Source: CAZKCI01 sp964584165
GTDB taxonomy: Bacteria > Auribacterota > Erginobacteria > Erginobacterales > CAZKCI01
Length of the DNA stretch: 52,215 bases
Reading direction: 5' to 3'
Assembly: GCA_964584165.1 (NCBI GenBank)
Contig: CAZOYW010000020.1
Coordinates: 1-52,215, forward strand
The first letter of the stretch is position 1; every line of letters starts with the position of its first letter. The notes beneath the pieces are model-generated. The model searched no databases, had not been told where the DNA came from, and worked only from the letters and a program-made list of their open reading frames with translations. The translations under genes and the position numbers were made by a program. This document shows, piece after piece, positions 38,604 to 45,900 of the stretch.

Positions 38604-40232
38604 TCAAATCTTCCGGTCCTCTCGAATCAGGCGGATCAGGGCGTTGGTCGAGGAGTCGTGGGCGAGGGCCGGCTCCTCTTTCGACTCGATCTCGGCGAGC
38701 GCCTTCTTCGCCAGCTGTTTCCCCAGCTCCACGCCCCACTGGTCGAAGGAATAGACGTCCCAGATCACGCCCTGGACGAAGACCTTGTGCTCGTAGAGCG
38801 CGATCAGCTGGCCGAGGACGGATGGGGTAAGCTGCTTCGCCAGGATGGTGTTGGTGGGACGGTTCCCAGCGAAGGTCTTGAAGGGTACGAGTCCCTCCTT
38901 CGTCCCCTCGGCCCGCGCCTCTTCCGCGGTCTTCCCGAAGGCGAGCGCCTCGGTCTGGGCGACGAAGTTGGCGAGGAGCTTCGCGTGGTGGCCGGCGAGG
39001 GGGTTGTGGGAGGCCGAGAAGCCGATGAAGTCGGCCGGGATGAGCTTCGTCCCCTGGTGGATGAGCTGGTAGAAGGCGTGCTGTCCGTTCGTCCCCGGCT
39101 CCCCCCAGACGATCGGCCCGGTCTGATATCCGACCTTCCGACCCTCCTTGTCCGTCGACTTCCCGTTCGACTCCATGTCGAGCTGCTGGAGATAAGCCGG
39201 GAAGCGGGAGAGGTATTGGTCGTAGGGGAGGACGGCGTAGGAGGAGGCGTTGAAGAAGTTGTTGTACCAGACGCCGAGGAGGGCGAGGAGCGCGGGCATA
39301 TTCTTCTCCAGCGGCGCCTCGGCGAAGTGCCGGTCCATCGTCCGGTAGCCCTTGAGCAGCTCCCCGAAATTTTCCGGGCCGATCGCGATCATCAGCGAGA
39401 GGCCGATCGCCGAGGGGAGTGAGTAGCGCCCGCCCACCCAGTCCCAGAACTCGAACATGTTGGCCGGATCGATGCCGAAGCCCTTCACTTCCTTGGCGTT
39501 GGTGGAGACGGCGACGAAGTGCCTCGCCACCGCCGCGGAGTCCTTGAGTGAGGCGAGGAGCCACGCCCGGGCGGAGAGGGCGTTGGCGAGAGTCTCCTGG
39601 GTGGTGAAGGTCTTGGAGCAGACGACGAAGAGCGTCTCGGCGGGATCGAGGTCGCGCACGGATTCGGCGAAATGGGTCCCGTCCACGTTGGAGACGAAGC
39701 GGACCGTGAGCGCGCGATCGGTGGAGGGCTTCAGCGCCTCGGTCGCCATGGCCGGGCCGAGGTCGGAGCCTCCGATCCCGATGTTGACGACATTCCGGAT
39801 CCTTCGGCCGGTGTGGCCTTTCCACTCGCCCGAGCGGACGGAGCGGGAGAAGGCGGCCATATGGTCGAGGACGCGATGGACGGCCGGGACTACGTTCTCG
39901 CCGTCCACTTCAATTACCGCGTCGGGGGGGGCGCGCAGGGCGGTGTGGAGGACGGCCCGCCCCTCCGTCCGGTTGATCTTCTCCCCCTTGAACATGGCCG
40001 CGATCTGGGCTGGGAGGCCGGCGGCGGAGGCCAGGGCCAAGAGGAGGCGCATCGTCTCGGCGGTGACGCGGTTCTTGCTGTAGTCGAGGTAGAGGTCCCC
40101 GGCGGAGAGGGAGAAGGACTCGGCCCGGCGGGGATCTTCCCGGAAGAGTTCCCGCAGATGGACATCTTTGACTGCGCGGTAGTGCGCTTCCAGCGCTTTC
40201 CAGGCGGCGCTTTCGCGTATGGGCCGTTTCAT
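38604..40232 (-). CDS. pgi: Glucose-6-phosphate isomerase
   Basis: Interconverts glucose 6-phosphate and fructose 6-phosphate. 542 residues, matching the long bacterial/eukaryotic form (E. coli 549). Motifs: NRTEGRAVLHTALR (~87-100), VNIGIGGSDLGPAMATEAL (~148), SKTFTTQETLANA (~208), GVWYNNFF (~320), GEPGTNGQHAFYQLIHQGTK (split over ~378-397 with the catalytic His) and QWGVELGKQLA near the end. It is alone on its strand, with a repeat upstream and a 173-base spacer downstream. No other glycolytic genes are adjacent. Confidence 0.97.
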   Translation of the reverse strand: MKRPIRESAAWKALEAHYRAVKDVHLRELFREDPRRAESFSLSAGDLYLDYSKNRVTAETMRLLLALASAAGLPAQIAAMFKGEKINRTEGRAVLHTALRAPPDAVIEVDGENVVPAVHRVLDHMAAFSRSVRSGEWKGHTGRRIRNVVNIGIGGSDLGPAMATEALKPSTDRALTVRFVSNVDGTHFAESVRDLDPAETLFVVCSKTFTTQETLANALSARAWLLASLKDSAAVARHFVAVSTNAKEVKGFGIDPANMFEFWDWVGGRYSLPSAIGLSLMIAIGPENFGELLKGYRTMDRHFAEAPLEKNMPALLALLGVWYNNFFNASSYAVLPYDQYLSRFPAYLQQLDMESNGKSTDKEGRKVGYQTGPIVWGEPGTNGQHAFYQLIHQGTKLIPADFIGFSASHNPLAGHHAKLLANFVAQTEALAFGKTAEEARAEGTKEGLVPFKTFAGNRPTNTILAKQLTPSVLGQLIALYEHKVFVQGVIWDVYSFDQWGVELGKQLAKKALAEIESKEEPALAHDSSTNALIRLIREDRKI

Positions 40233-40274
40233 CCGATCCCCTCCGTTTAGATTCGCAACAAACCAAATAACCGA

Positions 40275-40492
40275 AGCCGCGGATTTCGCGGATTGCGCGG
40301 ATTAGAATTTTCGGCTTCGCTCCTTGACCAGGGATATTCTTACTCGGGTCGAGTGTATTCTACCATAAGCGGACCCGGGCACATTCAGATTGGGGGAGGA
40401 GAGGCGTATTGCTACAATCTTTCCATGGGATCTCAAGACGATTACACGAACCTCCATTGATAATCCGCGTAATCCTAAGAAATCCGCGGCTT
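40275..40492. repeat. GCCGCGGATTTCGCGGATT inverted-arm repeat pair
   Basis: AGCCGCGGATTTCGCGGATT with a GCGCGGATT extension on the left (40275-40303) and its approximate complement, AATCCGCGTAATCC followed by AAATCCGCGGC, on the right (40462-40490). The ~160 bases between must carry the divergent promoters of pgi and the CreB-like gene. I could not choose convincing -35/-10 pairs there. Confidence 0.65.
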
Positions 40493-40503
40493 TTTCCCGG
40501 GCC

Positions 40504-41235
40504 ATGACGACTCCCCAGACCGTCCTCCTGATCGACGACGAGCCCCACATCGCCGACGTGGTGGTCTACGTCCTCGAGGAGAACGGCTTCAAGACCTCCA
40601 CCGCCCTCTCCGGGGAGGCCGGCCTGAAATCCTTCCGCGCCCGGAAGCCCGACCTGGTCGTCCTCGACCTGAACCTCCCCGGGATCTCCGGCCTCGACCT
40701 CTTCCGCCAGATCAAGGCGCTCGACGCCGGCGTGCCGGTGATCATGCTCACCGCCAAATCCGAGGAGGTGGACCGGATCCTCGGCCTCGAGATCGGCGCC
40801 GACGACTACGTGACCAAGCCCTTCTCCCCCCGCGAGCTCGCCGCCCGCGTCCGGGCGGTCCTGAGACGCGGTCAGGCCGCCGGGGCGGCCGGGGGGACGA
40901 TCCGCCACGGCCCCTTCGAAATCGACCCCTCGGCTTACTCCCTCAACTACTGCCGGAAGCGGATCCCCCTCACCCGCCAGGAGTTCCGCCTCCTGGAGGC
41001 CCTGATCCGCTTCCCCGCCCGGGTCTTCACCCGGGAATCCCTGATGGAGCGGGTCTATGAAGGGGAGAACTTCGCCGCCGATCGCTCGATCGACGCCCAC
41101 GTGAAAAGGATCCGGAAGAAGCTCGCCGATGTCCGCCCCTCCCCCGACCCCATCCAGACGGTTTACGGGATCGGCTACAAGCTGAACCAGGATCTGGAGA
41201 ATCGCGGAAACCAGAAACACTCAAGTGATGGGTAA
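40504..41235 (+). CDS. OmpR-family response regulator (CreB-like)
   Basis: 243 residues from ATG 40504; the longer frame upstream runs through repeat DNA. The receiver domain (1-118) has VLLIDDEPHIADVV, phospho-Asp in LVVLDLNLPGISGL (~residue 53) and ADDYVTKPFSPREL. The winged-helix DNA-binding domain (~145-235) has ITLTRQEF-like IPLTRQEFRLLEALIRFP, FTRESLMERVY and DAHVKRIRKKL...YGIGYKL. The kinase encoded next is CreC-like in its sensor domain, so this is the CreB counterpart. Its TAA stop lies inside an inverted-arm repeat. It probably controls the envelope genes that follow. Confidence 0.92.
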   Translation: MTTPQTVLLIDDEPHIADVVVYVLEENGFKTSTALSGEAGLKSFRARKPDLVVLDLNLPGISGLDLFRQIKALDAGVPVIMLTAKSEEVDRILGLEIGADDYVTKPFSPRELAARVRAVLRRGQAAGAAGGTIRHGPFEIDPSAYSLNYCRKRIPLTRQEFRLLEALIRFPARVFTRESLMERVYEGENFAADRSIDAHVKRIRKKLADVRPSPDPIQTVYGIGYKLNQDLENRGNQKHSSDG

Positions 41236-41354
41236 GGGTAAGGATATTGGTCTGGTTGATGGGGGAAGTCGATGGTGCGGCCCGGCGGCCGTTTTGCCGC
41301 GCCACGCCTTACCCTAACCCATCCACCAGACCCACTTCCTAACCTTAACCCATC
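41227..41354. repeat. GATGGGTAAGGGTAAGG inverted-arm repeat
   Basis: Left arm 41227-41261 and right arm 41318-41354 are imperfect complements (GATGGGTAAGG...; ...CCTTAACCCATC) around a GC-rich centre containing CGGCGGCC...GCCGCG. The left arm contains the stop codon of the CreB-like gene. Confidence 0.75.
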
Positions 41355-41367
41355 TACCAGGTTTGCT

Positions 41368-42795
41368 ATGTTCTCCCTCCGCTGGAAACTGATCGCCGCC
41401 TTCCTCCTCGTCGTCTTCATCCCCTGCTGGCTCCTCCACCGCTACGCCATCGGCTTCTTCGACCGCTACACCCGCCGGGCGCTGGAGGACGAGATGGTCG
41501 CCTCCGCCTACCTCCTCGGAGAGCAATACCGGTCGGCGGTCCTCGAGGCGCCCGAAGAGGAAAGGCCGGAGGCCTTCGCCGCCTTCGAGCGCCTCCTGAA
41601 GACCTGCGGGCCGGAGATGCAGACCCGGATCCGGATCGTGGCGCCCTCGGGCGAGGTCCTGGCCGACTCCCACGACGACTCCTCGGTGGGGCAGAACTTC
41701 TCCGACCGGCCCGAGCTCCGCCGCGCGCTCGGCGGCCGTTACGGCGCGCGGGCCGCCCTCACCGACGACCGCCAGTACATGTATTACTACATCGCCTTCC
41801 CCGTCCTCTCCGCCGAAGGCGCCCCCCTCGGGATCGTCTACCTCTCCCGCCACACCGGGCCGATCATCCACGCCCTGAAGGAGATGCGCTACGCGCAGAG
41901 GCGGGGGATGATCGTCGCCCTTCTCTCCGCCCTGGCCGTGGCCGGAACGATCGCCTTCACCATCACGCTGCGCCTCCGCCGGCTCACCCGGGCCGCCCGG
42001 GCCGCCGCGGCCGGAGAAGGGCCGATCGACACGGAGATCCGGGGGCGCGACGAGATCGCGGAGCTTAGCGCTTCCCTCGCCCACATGTCGGCCGAGGTGG
42101 TCAAGCGCTCGCGCTACAACCGGGACTTCCTCTCCGAGACGATGCACGAGATCAAGACCCCGCTCACCGCGATCAAGGGGGCATCTGAGATCCTGGAGGG
42201 GTCCGCCGGGGAGAAGGAGGAGGCCCGAAGGAAGTTCCTCGGCAACATCCGCTACGAGACCGAGCGGCTGATCCGGATGGCGGGCGAGCTCTCCCAGCTG
42301 ACCAAGCTCGACGCCGACGTCCTCTCCGAGCCGAAGGAGACTCTCGACTACGTCGATTTCCTGCGGCGGTTCGAGGAGCGGGTCCGCCCCGCCCTGGAGC
42401 CCGGCCAGGCCGCCTTCCGCGTGGGCCTCCCCGAAGGCAAGCTCGCCGTCTCGATCCTCCCCGGCCGGATCGAGCAGGTGATCGCGAACCTCCTCGAGAA
42501 CGCCTTCCGCTACACGCCCCCGGAGGGGTCGGTGACCCTCTCGGTCGCCGCCGGGCCGGACCGGACCGCGGTCACCACCGTCGCCGACACCGGGGCCGGG
42601 ATCCCGGCCGCCGTCCGGGGGAAGGTCTTCGATCGCTTCTTCACCACCGAGCGTCGCCAGAACCACTCGGGCGGCGGCTCGGGGTTGGGGCTCGCCATCG
42701 CCAAGTCGATCGTCGAGCACCACGGCGGGAAGATCTGGGTCGAGAGCGAGCCGGGGAAAGGCGCCTCCTTCTCCTTCAGCCTGAAGTTAGTCTAG
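41368..42795 (+). CDS. CreC-like sensor histidine kinase
   Basis: 475 residues. Two membrane helices (KLIAAFLLVVFIPCWLLH at ~7-24 and MIVALLSALAVAGTIAFTIT at ~179-198) flank a periplasmic sensor domain with RIRIVAPSGEVLADSHDDSS, VGQNFSDRPELRRALGGRYG and PLGIVYLSR, the layout of the CreC sensor. A HAMP-like linker follows, then the H-box FLSETMHEIKTPLTAIKGAS (~260), N-box NLLENAFRYTPPEG, G1 ADTGAGIP and G2 GGGSGLGLAIAKSIVEHHGG. It phosphorylates the upstream regulator. In E. coli CreBC responds to PBP inhibition; here the next genes encode alpha-2-macroglobulin and PbpC. Confidence 0.9.
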   Translation: MFSLRWKLIAAFLLVVFIPCWLLHRYAIGFFDRYTRRALEDEMVASAYLLGEQYRSAVLEAPEEERPEAFAAFERLLKTCGPEMQTRIRIVAPSGEVLADSHDDSSVGQNFSDRPELRRALGGRYGARAALTDDRQYMYYYIAFPVLSAEGAPLGIVYLSRHTGPIIHALKEMRYAQRRGMIVALLSALAVAGTIAFTITLRLRRLTRAARAAAAGEGPIDTEIRGRDEIAELSASLAHMSAEVVKRSRYNRDFLSETMHEIKTPLTAIKGASEILEGSAGEKEEARRKFLGNIRYETERLIRMAGELSQLTKLDADVLSEPKETLDYVDFLRRFEERVRPALEPGQAAFRVGLPEGKLAVSILPGRIEQVIANLLENAFRYTPPEGSVTLSVAAGPDRTAVTTVADTGAGIPAAVRGKVFDRFFTTERRQNHSGGGSGLGLAIAKSIVEHHGGKIWVESEPGKGASFSFSLKLV

Positions 42796-42801
42796 CTTTT
42801 T

Positions 42802-42891
42802 GTGGGAGGGCCGTCTCGGCCCGATCCCGGCCGGCGATAGATCGCGGCCCCGATAGTCCCGTATCTCTGCCGGGACTATCGGGGCTCCCAC
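42802..42891. repeat. GTGGGAG...CTCCCAC repeat (family B), copy 2
   Basis: 90 bases: GTGGGAGGGCCGTCTCGGCC, a CGATCCCGGCC block, then the hairpin CCCCGATAGTCCC-GTATCTCTGCC-GGGACTATCGGGG and CTCCCAC. It starts 6 bases after the kinase stop codon. Same borders and length class as 27941-28033. Confidence 0.8.
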
Positions 42892-42906
42892 GGCAGGTCT
42901 TAATTG

Positions 42907-42922
42907 TTCATCCCCCCGTCAT
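42907..42922 (+). promoter_or_regulatory. Candidate response-regulator site upstream of the alpha-2-macroglobulin gene
   Basis: TTCAT-CCCCCC-GTCAT is a direct repeat with an 11-base period, resembling the E. coli CreB tag TTCAC-N6-TTCAC with three changes. It sits just upstream of an AT-rich -10-like region (TTATATATT, 42941-42949) that lacks a good -35, as expected of an activated promoter. Speculative. Confidence 0.3.
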
Positions 42923-42943
42923 ATTTCTGCCGCATTTCTTTTA

Positions 42944-42979
42944 TATATTTCTCCCGACGCTAGCGTCAGGAGAAATATA
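42944..42979 (+). promoter_or_regulatory. Stem-loop in the leader of the alpha-2-macroglobulin gene
   Basis: TATATTTCTCC (42944-42954) pairs with GGAGAAATATA (42969-42979); inside, GACGC pairs with GCGTC around TA, with one mismatch between. It ends 5 bases before the ribosome site AAGGAGG. It could be a dyad operator or a leader hairpin. Confidence 0.5.
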
Positions 42980-42994
42980 AAAAAGGAGGCGGCG

Positions 42995-45900
42995 ATGTCC
43001 GGGAATTGGAGACGGGACCGGTGGTTTGTTCTGGCGGTGGTTTTCCTCGCGATCAACGCCTACGGCGTCTATTCCGCCGTGAAGAGTTCCGCCGGGCGGG
43101 AGGGCGTATCGGTCGTTTCCTTCCTGCCCAGCGACGAGCGGCCCGGCGGTCCGTCCGAGCCGATCCGGATCCGCTTCTCGGAGGCGATGGTCGCTCCGGA
43201 GCGGGCCGGCTCCTCCGCCTCCCCTTCCCTCCTCTCGTTCGAGCCCCGGGTGGAAGGCGCGCTGACCTGGGCGGCGCCGGACACCCTCCTCTTCGCCCCC
43301 CGCGCGAGCTGGAAGAAGTGCAACCTCTTTACCGTCCGCCTCGACCCGGCTCTCCGCTCTCTTTCCGGAAGGCCGCTCGTCGGCGAGCGCTCCTTCCGCT
43401 TCCGGAGCGAGCCCCTCCGCCTCCTTTCCGTCGCCCAGTCCAACCTCAACGCCGAGCGCCGGGCCACCCTGCGCTTCGAGTTCAACGACGCCGTCTCCCC
43501 CGCCGCCCTGGCCGCCGCCCTCTCCCTGGAGAACGTCCGGGGGAAGGCGATCGACTTCCTCACGGTCGGCGGGACCGACTCCGCCGTCCTCCTCGTCCAG
43601 ACCTATCCGGCCGACACCGATTGGATCCGGGTCAAGTTACGCCCGGGACTCTCCGGCGTCTCCGGCCCCCTCGGGCTTTCGGAAGCGGAGGAGAAGACGC
43701 TCGCCCTCGAGGCCTCCCTTGCCCTCCTCGGCCTCGATCCTTCCTCGCGCCCCTTCGCCGGCGGCGCGATCACCGCTTCCTTCACCTCTTCCCTCGAACT
43801 CCCCGCCGCCGCCCGCTTCATCTCCGTCGATCCCCCCGTCGAGATCACGGTCGAGCCCCTCTACAGCTGGGGCGACGAGGCGAGATGCCGGATCGAGGGC
43901 GACTTCCTCCCCGCCCGGGCCTACACCCTGACCTTCGGCAAGGGTCTCCCCGCCGCCGGGGCCCCTCCCCTCTCCGCCGAGATCGTCCGCACCGTCTTCT
44001 TCCCCGACCGGCCGGCCGCCCTCTCCTTCGCGGTCGGGGGGAGCTACCTCTCCACCCGCGGCAACCTTCTCCTCCCCGTCCGCACCGTCAACGTCCCCTC
44101 CTTCGCGCTCGAGGTCAACCGGATCTTCCCCAACAACCTCGTCCCCTTCGCGCTCCGCGAAGCGGGCGAAAGCTGGTACGGCTGGGGCAAAACCGATCGC
44201 GACCTCTCCCGCCGGATCGAAGAGAAGGAATACCGGACGCCGGGCGAGAGCAACCAATCCGTGGAAACCTTGGTCGACCTGCGCCCCTACCTCGCGGAGT
44301 CTCCTTCCGGGGCCTTCTTCCTGACCGCCCGCGCCGAGGGGGCCGGCTCCGAGGACCGCCTGGTCGTCGTCACCGACACCGCCCTCTCGGCCCGGATCGG
44401 CAAGAGCGACCTCCTCGTCTGGGCCAACTCCATCCACTCCCCCGCCGCCGTCGAGGGCGCCGAGTTGACCGTCTACTCCCGGACCAACCAGCCTCTTCTC
44501 TCCGGAGCGACCGACCGCGACGGGATCGCCCGCTTCAGCCTGGGCGGCCTGCCGGCCGGGGAAAAGCCTTTCCTGATCACCGCCCGCAAAGGCGAGGACG
44601 TTTCCTATCTCTGTCTTGCGGGGACGGAGGTCGATTCCGGCGCCGGGAACGGCGGGAGGGACTACCTGAGCGAGGGATACGAGGCCTGCGTCTTCACCGA
44701 TCGGGGGATCTACCGACCCGGCGAAACCGCCCGGGCCTGCGCGATCGTCCGCGGGCCGGGAGTCACCCGCCCGCCCGCTTTCCCCGTCTCTCTCCGGGTG
44801 GTCGGTCCGCTCGGGAAGACCGAGCGGACGCTCACCGCCCCCCTCGACGAACTGGGAACGGCCGAGTTCGAGATCCCCTTCCCCGACTACTCGCTCACCG
44901 GGCGGCGCCGGCTCGAGGTCGTCCTGCCCGGGGACGAGGGCGGGAAGCTCGGCGAGTCCGAGGTCTCGCTCGAGGATTTCGTCCCCCCTCAGATCGAGGT
45001 GACCGCCGTCGCCGACGCCGGGAGGGCCGAATCCGGATCCGCCCTCTCCTTCGCCGTCTCCGCCCGCCACCTCTTCGGCCGTCCCGCCGCCGGCGCCCCC
45101 GTCCGAGCTTGGGTGGAGTTCCTCTCCGAGGAGTTCGCCCCCGAGGGCTGGGAGGGATGGCGCTTCGGCGATCCCGAGAAGAAAGCGCTGCCGCCTTCCG
45201 CCGAGCTGGGGGCCAAGCGCCTGGACGAGGAGGGGAAGGCCGAGTTCACGGTCTCGGTCCCCGAAGCTTACCGCCCCGCCGCGGCGCTCGCCGTCGCTTT
45301 CGGCTGCTCGGTGGCCGAAATCGGCGGCCGCTCGGTCGCCGACTACCGGTCCCGCTCCTACGACGCCTACCCCTTCTACGTCGGGCTCAAGTCCGCGGCC
45401 CCGGAGGGCGGCTACCGCGCCGGCGAGACGGTCCCCCTGGAGGCGGCCGCCGTTCTCCCCGATGGAGAGGTGGACGAGGAGGCGGGGCCGCTCTCCCTCA
45501 CCCTGAATCGTGTTTTCTGGTCATCCGTGCTCAAGAAGAACGACTCCGGGCGCTACGCCTACGTCTCCGAGCGGCAGATCGCGCCCGTCCGGGAAGAAAC
45601 GATCCCGCTCGAGCGCGGGCGCGCGACCCTTTCCTACTCCCCGCCCCAGGGCGGCGAGTACCTCCTGACCGTCGCCGACCCCGCCTCCGGCTCATCCACC
45701 TCCTTCACCTTCTTCGCCGCCGAGAGCGGCCAGCAGTGGCTCGCCGGCTCCCTGGAGACTCCGGAGAAGGTCGACCTCGCCCTCGACCGGGAAAGCTATC
45801 TCCCCGGGGAGAGCGCCGTCCTCACCATCAAGTCCCCCTTCCCCGGCCAAGCCCTCCTCACGATCGAGTCGGACCGCGTCCTCTCCGCCCGCGTCCTCGC

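Noticed and set aside
37315..39825. An 836-codon minus-strand frame spanning the adaptor and part of pgi
   Set aside because: Only the last 371 codons encode the adaptor, starting with its lipoprotein signal. The upstream part is out of frame with pgi and has no protein-like character.
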